The position numbers and the translations under genes were made by a program. From Betaproteobacteria bacterium (GTDB taxonomy: Bacteria > Pseudomonadota > Gammaproteobacteria > Burkholderiales > Burkholderiaceae_C), in the NCBI GenBank assembly GCA_009918225.1, contig RGEP01000116.1, positions 1 to 5,850 on the forward strand: a stretch of 5,850 nt of DNA, written 5' to 3'. Within the stretch, counting starts at the first letter, position 1. Every line of letters starts with the position of its first letter. Positions 1 through 5,665 of this stretch are shown here, piece after piece. Below the pieces are notes generated by a model that was not told where the DNA came from, made no database searches, and saw only the letters and a program-made list of their open reading frames with translations.

Positions 1-188
1 TGGAGACTCGTTGGAAGAAGCCCGTCAGGCCGGGCGACATCATCAGCCCTCAGGCCGTGATCCGCGAAGTCAAGACCACCGCTCGCAGCCGTTGGGTCCG
101 CCTGGATGTTCAGGTCCTCAATCAGCTCAATGAGATCGTAGCCACCGGCGAAGCTCTGGCCGAATTTCCACAAGGAGACTCCACATGA
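1..188 (+). CDS. MaoC-like hot-dog hydratase/dehydratase, C-terminal end (partial)
   Basis: The frame beginning at base 3 is open from the left edge to a TGA at 186-188 and encodes the last 61 residues of a protein that starts outside the window. The motif WKKPVRPGDII followed by an alternating beta-strand pattern (VIREVKTTARSRW, VRLDVQVLNQLNEIV) is the typical second half of a MaoC-type hot-dog domain, where 'PV.PGD' leads into the strands and 'v.NQ.gevv' is the last strand. Members of this family hydrate enoyl-CoA or dehydrate hydroxyacyl-CoA in the cytoplasm. The catalytic Asp/His region lies upstream and cannot be checked, so activity and substrate are unknown. The stop overlaps the next gene's start (ATGA), pointing to translational coupling with the Bug receptor. 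Seen: frame, motif, overlap. Inferred: enzyme role. A catalytically inactive MaoC domain or a MaoC domain fused to something else remains possible. Confidence 0.72.
   Translation, partial: ETRWKKPVRPGDIISPQAVIREVKTTARSRWVRLDVQVLNQLNEIVATGEALAEFPQGDST
172..177 (+). promoter_or_regulatory. Ribosome binding site of the Bug receptor gene
   Basis: AAGGAG lies 7 bases before the ATG at 185 and inside the end of the MaoC-like gene. A second in-frame ATG at 188 would be 10 bases away. The spacing favours 185, though both starts give nearly the same signal peptide. Confidence 0.7.
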
Positions 189-1168
189 TGGTCCGTATCC
201 TGCGATTCCTGGCCGCAAGCTTGGCGGTTTTTGCCTGCACACTGACTGCCGCGCCTGCTGCGGCTCAAGAGTTTCCAGCCGGTCAACCTGTCAAGATCAC
301 CGTACCGTTTCCGCCCGGCGGTACCACCGACATCCTGGCCCGACAGCTGGCGGTGGAGCTCGGTCAGCAATGGGGCGTTACCGTCATCGTCGAGAACCGG
401 GCTGGCGCAAGCGGCACCATCTTTTCCGAGCAGCTCACCCGGCTTCCCGCCGACGGCCTGAACCTCATGCTGACGGCCACCCACCATGTCATCAATCCGG
501 GCCTGTATCGCAACCTCAAGTACGACGCCAAATCCGCCTTCACCAATGTCGCCCTGATCGCCACTGTGCCCAATGTTTTGCTGGTCCACCCCGATGTGCC
601 TGCGCGTACTGTGCAGGAGTTCATGAAGTACGCACGGGAGAACCCGAGCAAGATGAACTTTGGCTCCTCAGGCAACGGCGGCGCCAACCATCTATCGGGT
701 GAGCTCTTCAAGAGCGCGACGGGCTTGAGCATGACGCACATTCCCTATAAGGGTGCGGCACCTGCGCTCAATGACCTGCTCGGCGGCACTATCCCGGTGA
801 TGTTCGATTCCCTTCCTGGGGTCATTCAGCACATCAAGAGTGGTCGCCTGCGTGCTCTGGGCGTCACCTCTGTCAAGCGTTCTGCTGCCGCCCCGGAAAT
901 TCCGACGCTCGATGAGTCAGGAATCAAGGGGTTCGAGGCCACCGCCTGGTTCGGTCTGTACGCACCAGCTGGCATGAAGCCTGAGTTGCTGCGCAAGATC
1001 TCTACCGATGTGCTCAAGGCATTGGCCTCGCCAAAGATCCGCGCGCAGTTCGCCGAACAGGGGGCCGAGCCAGGTGGCCTCAATCCCGCCGAGTTCTCTT
1101 CCTTCGTGAATGCTGAGATCGATAAGTGGGGGCGTGTGATCACCAGCGCCAACGTAAAGATCGACTGA
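185..1168 (+). CDS. Bug/TctC-family periplasmic solute-binding receptor
   Basis: This 327-residue protein is a tripartite tricarboxylate transporter (TTT) receptor of the Bug family, which binds small carboxylates in the periplasm. Residues 1-27 form a Sec signal peptide: basic start, hydrophobic core, and likely cleavage after PAAA before QEF. The mature part begins with the family hallmark ITVPFPPGGTTDILAR (38-53), whose P-PPGG-TD loop lines the ligand pocket. It is followed by VIVENRAGASGT (68-79), FGSSGNGGANHLSGELF (159-175) and HIPYKGAAPALNDLLGG (185-201). The length is normal for the family and no key motif is missing. No TctA/TctB membrane genes are in the window, as is common for the many orphan Bug proteins of Burkholderiales, which may share a transporter encoded elsewhere or act as sensors. 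It sits between a MaoC-like gene (4-base overlap region at the ATGA) and a CoA-transferase gene (4-base gap), so its ligand is probably the acid that the operon degrades. The ligand itself cannot be predicted. Confidence 0.95.
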   Translation: MMVRILRFLAASLAVFACTLTAAPAAAQEFPAGQPVKITVPFPPGGTTDILARQLAVELGQQWGVTVIVENRAGASGTIFSEQLTRLPADGLNLMLTATHHVINPGLYRNLKYDAKSAFTNVALIATVPNVLLVHPDVPARTVQEFMKYARENPSKMNFGSSGNGGANHLSGELFKSATGLSMTHIPYKGAAPALNDLLGGTIPVMFDSLPGVIQHIKSGRLRALGVTSVKRSAAAPEIPTLDESGIKGFEATAWFGLYAPAGMKPELLRKISTDVLKALASPKIRAQFAEQGAEPGGLNPAEFSSFVNAEIDKWGRVITSANVKID

Positions 1169-1172
1169 GTCC

Positions 1173-2438
1173 ATGAGCCTAAAGGCCGAGCGCTCCGACT
1201 CCAATGCCACTGTTCAAGGGCAAGGCGCGCTATCGCACATTCGTGTACTCGATCTCTCCCGCGTGCTTGCCGGCCCCTGGTGTACGCAGAATCTGGCCGA
1301 CCTTGGTGCCGAGGTCATCAAGGTCGAGAGGCCCGGACGCGGTGATGACACCCGCGCCTGGGGTCCGCCCTGGCTGAAGGCGGCCGATGGCTCGAACGAG
1401 TCAGACTCAACCTACTATGCCGCCACCAACCGCGGCAAGAAGTCCATCACGCTGGATATCAGTCATCCGAAAGGTCAGCAAGTCATTCGCGAGCTTGCCG
1501 CTGTCAGCGATGTTCTGGTGGAGAACTACAAGATCGGCGACCTGAAGCGCTACGGCCTTGATTACGAGGGCCTGCGATTGATCAACCCTGGCCTCGTGTA
1601 CTGCTCCATCACGGGGTATGGACAGAGCGGCCCAAGCGCTCAGAAGCCCGGTTATGACTTCGTCTTCCAAGCCATCGGCGGACTGATGAGCATCACCGGC
1701 GAGCGCGACGATCTTGGGGGCGGTGCTCAGAAGGTTGGGGTGGCCATCGCCGATGTGATGACCGGGATGTACGCGTCCGTGGCGATCCTCGCCGCGCTCA
1801 ACCACCGCACCGTCAGCGGGCAGGGACAGTACATCGATATGGCTCTTCTCGACTGCATCGTGGCCCTAGGGGGAAACCAGATCACGGGCTTCTTTGCCAA
1901 CGGCAAAGAGCCGCGTCGATATGGCAATGCCCATGCCAGCCTCGTTCCCTACCAAGTGTTCCACACCGCGGATGACGACATCGTCGTAGCAGTTGGCAAC
2001 GACATCCAATGGCAACGCTACTGCGAAGCGATTGATCGGCCGGATCTCGCAGCCGATCCTCGATGGGCGCGGGTCACCGGGCGTGTTACAGGACGTGGCG
2101 ACCTCGTGCCTGAACTGGAGCGCACCATGCGCGCTCGTAGCGCAATCGAGTGGGTACAGCGTCTCGAAGCGAAAGACGTGCCATGTGGCCGCATCAACAA
2201 CTATGCGCAGGTCTTCCAAGACCCGCAGGTTGAACATCGCGGACTGAGAGTCGACATAACGCGCCCCGAGGGCGGCGTCGCGTCCACCATAGCCAGTCCC
2301 CTCAGGCTGACAGGTACCCCTGTTCGATATGACAAAGCGCCGCCGGTGCTTGGCGATGCAGTTGATGAAGTACTCGGTGGCCTGTTGGGCCGCAGTGCCA
2401 ATGAGATAGAGCAGTACCGAACCGAAGGAGTGATCTAA
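1173..2438 (+). CDS. CaiB/BaiF family III acyl-CoA transferase
   Basis: This 421-residue cytoplasmic enzyme belongs to the family III CoA-transferases (formyl-CoA transferase/CaiB type), which move CoA from an acyl-CoA donor to a free carboxylic acid through an aspartyl-CoA thioester. The N-terminal signature IRVLDLSRVLAGPW is at 23-36, followed by LADLGAEVIKVE (41-52). The nucleophilic Asp is most likely Asp194 in VAIADVMTGMYAS (190-202). Further family motifs are RRYGNAHASLVPYQVF (248-263), VPCGRINN (336-343), DPQVEHRGL (350-358) and PPVLGDAVDEVLG (390-402). The length is close to the usual 380-420, with about 18 extra N-terminal residues and a small VTGRVTGR duplication at 301-308. The ATG at 1173 lies 4 bases after the receptor stop with no strong ribosome binding site, so translational coupling is likely. 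Partners suggest a degradation pathway in which the imported acid is CoA-activated and then hydrated or dehydrated. Acceptor and donor are not identifiable from sequence alone. Confidence 0.95.
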   Translation: MSLKAERSDSNATVQGQGALSHIRVLDLSRVLAGPWCTQNLADLGAEVIKVERPGRGDDTRAWGPPWLKAADGSNESDSTYYAATNRGKKSITLDISHPKGQQVIRELAAVSDVLVENYKIGDLKRYGLDYEGLRLINPGLVYCSITGYGQSGPSAQKPGYDFVFQAIGGLMSITGERDDLGGGAQKVGVAIADVMTGMYASVAILAALNHRTVSGQGQYIDMALLDCIVALGGNQITGFFANGKEPRRYGNAHASLVPYQVFHTADDDIVVAVGNDIQWQRYCEAIDRPDLAADPRWARVTGRVTGRGDLVPELERTMRARSAIEWVQRLEAKDVPCGRINNYAQVFQDPQVEHRGLRVDITRPEGGVASTIASPLRLTGTPVRYDKAPPVLGDAVDEVLGGLLGRSANEIEQYRTEGVI

Positions 2439-2452
2439 CTCTACCTGCGCAC

Positions 2453-2467
2453 CTCTCAAATTGAGAG
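2453..2467. repeat. 15-base dyad (CTCTCAA-A-TTGAGAG)
   Basis: Two 7-base arms flank a single central base, 14 bases after the CoA-transferase stop codon. A one-base centre is too tight for an RNA hairpin terminator. The shape better fits a DNA site for a dimeric regulator, for example one governing something downstream. No regulator gene is present to link it to, so the operator role is inference only. Confidence 0.4.
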
Positions 2468-2511
2468 ATTGGGAAAGTGGTTGGATGGAGCCTCTCGTTC
2501 GGAGTCTGACC

Positions 2512-2551
2512 GGTTCCTCGGGACTCAATGTGCTCCTTGAGCCCGAGAACC
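2512..2551. repeat. 15-bp bulged hairpin A
   Basis: The 5' arm 2512-2528 pairs with the 3' arm 2537-2551 across an 8-base loop (TGTGCTCC). The stem is built from blocks of 4, 6 and 5 pairs separated by single unpaired bases at C2516 and A2523; the middle block is CTCGGG/CCCGAG. No T-run follows on either strand, so it is not a standard intrinsic terminator. It may stabilise the 3' end of the upstream operon message or belong to a structured RNA. Confidence 0.55.
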
Positions 2552-2561
2552 TTCGCGAAGG
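2550..2561. repeat. 12-base perfect palindrome CCTTCGCGAAGG
   Basis: A perfect 12-base palindrome shares its first two bases with the foot of hairpin A. It could be a protein-binding site or a small 4-bp stem in RNA that competes with the base of hairpin A. A palindrome this short can arise by chance, but it sits within a cluster of others. Confidence 0.4.
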
Positions 2562-2647
2562 CTGGGGTATCGTTCCAGGCAGGGAGAATCAGCGGAAGAG
2601 AAGGTTTCCAATCATTGCCTTGAATGAGATCGATTCGCAATGAGATT

Positions 2648-2690
2648 TCATGACGCGCGGGCAATGGCATGGTTTGCCACGCGCGCATGA
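2648..2690. repeat. 16-bp bulged hairpin B
   Basis: The 5' arm 2648-2664 pairs with the 3' arm 2674-2690 across a 9-base loop (TGGCATGGT). Blocks of 5 (TCATG/CATGA), 6 (CGCGCG/CGCGCG) and 5 (GGCAA/TTGCC) pairs are separated by one unpaired A on each side (A2653 and A2679). No T-run follows it. It ends 117 bases before the porin ATG, so it could mark the end of the upstream message or act in the porin leader if transcription starts before it. Confidence 0.6.
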
Positions 2691-2795
2691 GGCGCGACGT
2701 GGTTAATCGACAACGCCAATCAGGGTAGACCGCAGTCCCCGCGCGAATGCATTGGTGACAAATTCACAGGACTGTTCCCAACAACCCAATCCACC

Positions 2796-2799
2796 GGAG
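2796..2799 (+). promoter_or_regulatory. Ribosome binding site of the porin gene (decides the start)
   Basis: GGAG ends 8 bases before the ATG at 2808. An in-frame GTG at 2799 overlaps this site, so it cannot be the start served by it. The ATG is therefore preferred and removes three residues from the longest frame. Confidence 0.65.
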
Positions 2800-2807
2800 T
2801 GCAGACC

Positions 2808-3905
2808 ATGACCCGATCCACGCTCAAGTTGTTGCCCCTGGCCGCATTCGTCGCCGCGGTGGCGCCATCTGTCTGCCACTCCCAAACCGCTGCGGCCTCT
2901 TCGGTCACGCTCTACGGAACGCTCGATGCGTCTGTGGTGTCCGTGGACAAGACCTGCTTCGCATCGGCCGGCTCGGCGGCTGCGGGCATCTGTGGCGCCA
3001 ACACGCGGCAGGGTGGGGTCACCGCCATGGCCGGTGGCAATGTGGCCTCGCCGGTGTTCGGCATGCGGGGCTCTGAGGACTTGGGCGGTGGATTGCGCGC
3101 CAACTTCCAGTTGGAGGGCGATGTCGATCCGGCCAACGGCACCACAGACGGCGCTACAGGTGCAGGCATCAATGCCAGCGGCAGCACGATCGGGTCGATG
3201 TTCCGGCGCGCCTCGTGGGTGGGCCTGTCGGGCTCCTGGGGCAGCCTCACTGTGGGCCGCCGGCTCAACAGCTTCATCACCAACCTCCTGGGCACGCAGG
3301 TGTTGCTGAGCAACTCAGTGGCGGTATCGGCCGCAGCAGCTGGTGGCTTTGCCGATTTCTGGGTGAAGAACGCAATCACCTATTCCTCGCCGAAGATGAA
3401 CGGGTTCGCCTTCGAGGCCATGCATGCGCTGAGCAACACGGCAGGTTCAGGCTCGGCAGGCTCGATGTCTTCGATCGGTGCGAACTACACCGTGGGCGGC
3501 CTCACGCTGTACGGCGGCTACCAGGAACACAGCGCATCGACCAGCGTGGTGGTTGTCGCTGCCGGTATGCTGAAAAACGAAATCGATGCCACCGCCACGC
3601 TCAAGGCCGTGACGCGAGAAATGCGTCAAGTCGCCATGAGCTACAACGTCTCCAAGCAACTGGTCACAGGTATCACCATCACCGAAGTCGAAGATGCGCG
3701 CATGACTTCGCTTCAGGCCCGGTACGCCCTCAGCCCCCGTTCCTCGCTGTATGCGATGGCCAACATCAATGAGCAGGGAACCCGCACCGACGCCAACGGT
3801 GCGCGCGTGGCCATCATTCCCGCGTGGGGAGCCCGTGCTTCCGCTGGGCCGGTGGCCAACACCACTCAGCAGGCCTTGGCGGCAGGGGTGATCCACCGCT
3901 TCTGA
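2808..3905 (+). CDS. Gram-negative general porin (betaproteobacterial type)
   Basis: This 365-residue outer-membrane beta-barrel porin is of the Burkholderiales type, trimeric and usually anion-preferring. A signal peptide covers about residues 1-25 (TRSTLK start, hydrophobic LLPLAAFVAAVAP, likely cleavage after CHS). The mature chain opens with SSVTLYGTLDASV (31-43), the typical first strand. The family hallmarks FGMRGSEDLGGGLRANFQLE (84-103) and RRASWVGLSGSWGSLTVGRR (133-152) follow, the latter leading into the pore-constriction loop. The chain ends in HRF; the terminal Phe is the recognition signal for the BAM assembly machinery. Unusual for porins, Cys50 and Cys62 lie close together in what should be the first extracellular loop and could form a disulfide. 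The gene has its own leader of up to 369 bases and faces a convergent minus-strand gene 10 bases beyond its stop. A link to the upstream CoA-transferase operon is suggested only by proximity. Substrate unknown. Confidence 0.93.
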   Translation: MTRSTLKLLPLAAFVAAVAPSVCHSQTAAASSVTLYGTLDASVVSVDKTCFASAGSAAAGICGANTRQGGVTAMAGGNVASPVFGMRGSEDLGGGLRANFQLEGDVDPANGTTDGATGAGINASGSTIGSMFRRASWVGLSGSWGSLTVGRRLNSFITNLLGTQVLLSNSVAVSAAAAGGFADFWVKNAITYSSPKMNGFAFEAMHALSNTAGSGSAGSMSSIGANYTVGGLTLYGGYQEHSASTSVVVVAAGMLKNEIDATATLKAVTREMRQVAMSYNVSKQLVTGITITEVEDARMTSLQARYALSPRSSLYAMANINEQGTRTDANGARVAIIPAWGARASAGPVANTTQQALAAGVIHRF

Positions 3906-3909
3906 GCGG
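3896..3909. terminator. Small hairpin over the porin stop (weak terminator candidate)
   Basis: CCGCT pairs with AGCGG across a TCTG loop that includes most of the porin stop codon. It is directly followed by the palindrome at 3911-3924. The stem is short and has no T-run, so termination is only a possibility, supported mainly by its place between converging genes. Confidence 0.25.
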
Positions 3910-3910
3910 G

Positions 3911-3924
3911 AAGGCTTAAGCCTT
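3911..3924. terminator. 14-base perfect palindrome at the convergent junction
   Basis: AAGGCTTAAGCCTT reads the same on both strands and contains the TAA stop (3918-3916) of the minus-strand membrane gene. In RNA from either strand it would form a 5-bp stem with a TTAA loop. Its symmetry and place fit a shared bidirectional transcription stop between the porin and the membrane gene. It lacks a T-tract, so a role is unproven. Confidence 0.3.
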
Positions 3925-4512
3925 GGGCTGCCAGCAGGTGCCTACAAGCGCGGCGGCCAACAGATAGTGAAGGGCCTGGGTCTTGGACACCAAGCCCAGC
4001 ACAAGCGCCTCGGGCACCTTCACCAGCAGCGCCACGCCGAAGGTTCCCATGAGGCACAGCACGCCGGCGGCGCCCACCCAGCGCTGCAGGCCGCGGCGCC
4101 GTGTGGCCACGGTGTAGGCGATCCAAAGGCCACACAGCAGCGGTACCGCCTGCTGCCAGGCCTTCACGCCCAGCACCACCACGGCCACACCGACACCGGC
4201 CAACACGAAGGTCACCCACCACGCCCCGGCCAGCCGTTGCGCAATCGCGCTCTCCGGTTGGGCCAGGCTCATGGCCCAGATTGGAAAGGCGCCCACAGCG
4301 GCCACCAGGGCTGCAAATTGGTGGGCACCACGGACGGCTTCGCTCACATCCGGCCAGGATGAGAAGCGAAACACGCCCAATAATGCGGCGATGCCGATGA
4401 GTACACAGGCTACGCCGATACCCGCGCGCCCCACGTGTGCGGGCAGGCACTGCCAAGCCAGCCATACGCATACGGCGAACAGCACCAGATCGGAAAACGC
4501 GTCGGCTGTCAC
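3916..4512 (-). CDS. Uncharacterised polytopic membrane protein next to AGMO-like oxidase
   Basis: I do not recognise this 198-residue protein. It is strongly hydrophobic, with about six or seven membrane segments near residues 7-21, 29-48, 62-82, 97-115, 120-136, 145-164 and 180-192, short polar linkers, and a basic stretch TRRRG at 137-141 that would mark a cytoplasmic loop. Two His residues sit at membrane edges (His64 in RGAHQF, His182 in ALHYLL), and there are several Cys residues but no CxxC motif. It begins with GTG at 4512, one base after the TGA of the hydroxylase gene. The overlapping GAGG of TGAGGTG sits too close to be a normal ribosome binding site, so translation is probably coupled. 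That coupling suggests a shared job with the oxidase, such as substrate handling, electron supply or complex assembly; this is inference. I looked for YhhN/TMEM86 lysoplasmalogenase motifs and did not find them. Confidence 0.75.
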   Translation of the reverse strand: MTADAFSDLVLFAVCVWLAWQCLPAHVGRAGIGVACVLIGIAALLGVFRFSSWPDVSEAVRGAHQFAALVAAVGAFPIWAMSLAQPESAIAQRLAGAWWVTFVLAGVGVAVVVLGVKAWQQAVPLLCGLWIAYTVATRRRGLQRWVGAAGVLCLMGTFGVALLVKVPEALVLGLVSKTQALHYLLAAALVGTCWQPKA

Positions 4513-4513
4513 C

Positions 4514-5665
4514 TCAGGCCCAACCCGAGCCCCACAGCGCCAGGGCCAAGCCCGGCGCAGTCAACCACCGCATCACTTCCAGCCACAAACCCCAGCGGCG
4601 GCCTTCCATCAAGGCTGTGGTGGCAGCCAACCCGCACACCATCCACCCTGCAGCCAACGCGCCCTGCCAGGGGGCCCACTGCTTGAAGAAATAAAGAAAG
4701 ATGCACACACCCAAGATGTTGAGCGTGTGTTGAACCGTGACATACCAGCGCAGGCCCGTACCCACCATGATTTCATGCCGCTTGAACAAGGCTGCGTCGA
4801 AGGGTTCCAGCTTTTCGCCATGCCAGCCCGAAGGGGGCGCAAACACCGCTTCCAGTTTGGCGGCCCAGCCCGCCGCCGATCGCACGTCATGCCAGATCAG
4901 GGCGTAGTAGTGGAAGTTGCCCCAAAGGGGATTGAAGCTCTGAAGCGGCGTCCGCACACCGTAGGCGATGGGTTGGTCGCGTTCTTCTGCGAAGGTGCCG
5001 AAAACCCTGTCCCAGACGATGAAAATGCCACCGTAGTTCTTGTCGAGGCAGTAGTCGTCCTGCCCGTGATGCACCCGGTGATTGCTGGGGCTCACGAAGA
5101 TACGATCGAACCATCCCATTTTGGGCAGCAGTTCGGTATGCACCCAGAATTGATAGACCAGATCAATCAGCGCCACCACCACGAACATCTGCACCGGCAC
5201 GCCCATCACGGCCATCGGCAGATAGAACATCCAATCAAAGAGGAACGTGGTTGAGGACTGGCGCAGCGCAGTGGACAGATTGAAGTACTCGCTGTTGTGG
5301 TGGGTGATGTGACCGGCCCACATCAGGCGTACTTCATGATTGGCGCGGTGCTTCCAGTAGTAGAAGAAGTCGTAGATGAGCAGCGCTGACGCCCAGTGCA
5401 GCGGATTCTGCAGGTCCCATGTGGCCACAGCGAACTGCTGATGCACCAAAAAGTACAGGCCTACGGTGAGCAAGCGGGGGAAGGCCACGGCCACTCGGCT
5501 GAGAACGCCGATATGGATGCTGCCTATCGTGTCTGCGAAGTCATACAGACGCCTTGAGCCGCCACCAGCCTGCGGCGTTCGATTGCCACGCAGCTTCCAA
5601 GCCCAGGCCCACTCGATGGCGATCATCAGCAGGAAGATGGGGATTGCGTAAAGGATGGGGTTCAT
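4514..5665 (-). CDS. AGMO-like membrane di-iron hydroxylase (sterol desaturase/fatty acid hydroxylase superfamily)
   Basis: This 383-residue integral membrane oxidase belongs to the fatty acid hydroxylase superfamily. All three His boxes are intact: HRANHE (106-111), HITHHNSEYFN (119-129) and HRVHHGQDD (196-204), with an additional conserved His176 in FWVHTELL. They are expected to hold a di-iron centre on the cytoplasmic side. The surrounding residues STALRQSS (131-138), DKNYGGIFIVWDRVFGTF (208-225) and the WAGH/THHNSE context are those I associate with alkylglycerol monooxygenase, the enzyme that cleaves ether lipids using tetrahydrobiopterin, rather than with C-4/C-5 sterol oxidases. Membrane segments lie near 3-23, 55-75, 91-104, 141-173 and, after the catalytic part, 308-328, 335-353 and 366-381. 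The ATG at 5665 begins MNPILYAIPIFLL; an in-frame TTG at 5710 would add 15 Arg-rich residues that do not look native. The gene is followed after one base by the 198-residue membrane protein gene. The superfamily call is firm; AGMO activity and the substrate are inference. Confidence 0.93.
   Translation of the reverse strand: MNPILYAIPIFLLMIAIEWAWAWKLRGNRTPQAGGGSRRLYDFADTIGSIHIGVLSRVAVAFPRLLTVGLYFLVHQQFAVATWDLQNPLHWASALLIYDFFYYWKHRANHEVRLMWAGHITHHNSEYFNLSTALRQSSTTFLFDWMFYLPMAVMGVPVQMFVVVALIDLVYQFWVHTELLPKMGWFDRIFVSPSNHRVHHGQDDYCLDKNYGGIFIVWDRVFGTFAEERDQPIAYGVRTPLQSFNPLWGNFHYYALIWHDVRSAAGWAAKLEAVFAPPSGWHGEKLEPFDAALFKRHEIMVGTGLRWYVTVQHTLNILGVCIFLYFFKQWAPWQGALAAGWMVCGLAATTALMEGRRWGLWLEVMRWLTAPGLALALWGSGWA

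Larger units (their letters stand above)
2439..2807. other. 369-base intergenic region rich in inverted repeats
   Basis: This gap separates the CoA-transferase stop from the porin start. It is less GC-rich than the flanking genes. It contains a 15-base dyad just after the CoA-transferase stop, a 15-bp bulged hairpin, a 12-base perfect palindrome, an 8-base direct repeat (AATGAGAT at 2623-2630 and 2639-2646) and a 16-bp bulged hairpin. These are listed separately. Short open frames cross it on both strands (plus 2461-2643 from a TTG; minus 2688 running into the antisense of the CoA-transferase), but neither has a ribosome binding site or a domain I recognise. The last 110 bases (2698-2807) should hold the porin promoter and leader, but I see no good -35/-10 pair. 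Confidence 0.8.

Noticed and set aside
221..265. Lipoprotein signal at Cys18 of the Bug receptor
   Set aside because: The residues before Cys18 (VFA) do not form a good lipobox, and a normal signal peptidase I site follows at residue 27.
1866..2528. 220-codon minus-strand open frame
   Set aside because: It is mostly antisense to the CoA-transferase, whose motifs are unambiguous. No ribosome binding site or recognisable domain.
2302..2688. Minus-strand frame, and plus-strand frame 2461-2643, in the porin upstream gap
   Set aside because: Both cross the hairpin cluster. The minus frame continues antisense into the CoA-transferase and the plus frame starts at TTG with no ribosome binding site. 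Neither resembles a family I know, though a decayed gene cannot be excluded.
2703..2731. Possible sigma-70 promoter for the porin (TTAATC, 17 bases, TAGACC)
   Set aside because: Each hexamer matches only three of six consensus bases. The spacing is right, but such matches are expected by chance.
3866..4471. 201-codon minus-strand frame overlapping the 198-residue membrane gene
   Set aside because: The product is Arg/Gly-rich without membrane or domain pattern, while the competing frame is consistently hydrophobic and coupled to the upstream stop.
3916..4512. YhhN/TMEM86 lysoplasmalogenase identity for the membrane protein next to the AGMO-like oxidase
   Set aside because: It would have fitted an ether-lipid theme, but the protein lacks the Lys-Pro and Gly-Asp motifs expected in YhhN proteins.
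4271..5254. 327-codon plus-strand open frame
   Set aside because: It runs antisense to the hydroxylase and the membrane gene, both with clear protein character. Its product is rich in His, Arg, Pro and Gln with no domain, as expected for the complement of GC-rich coding sequence.
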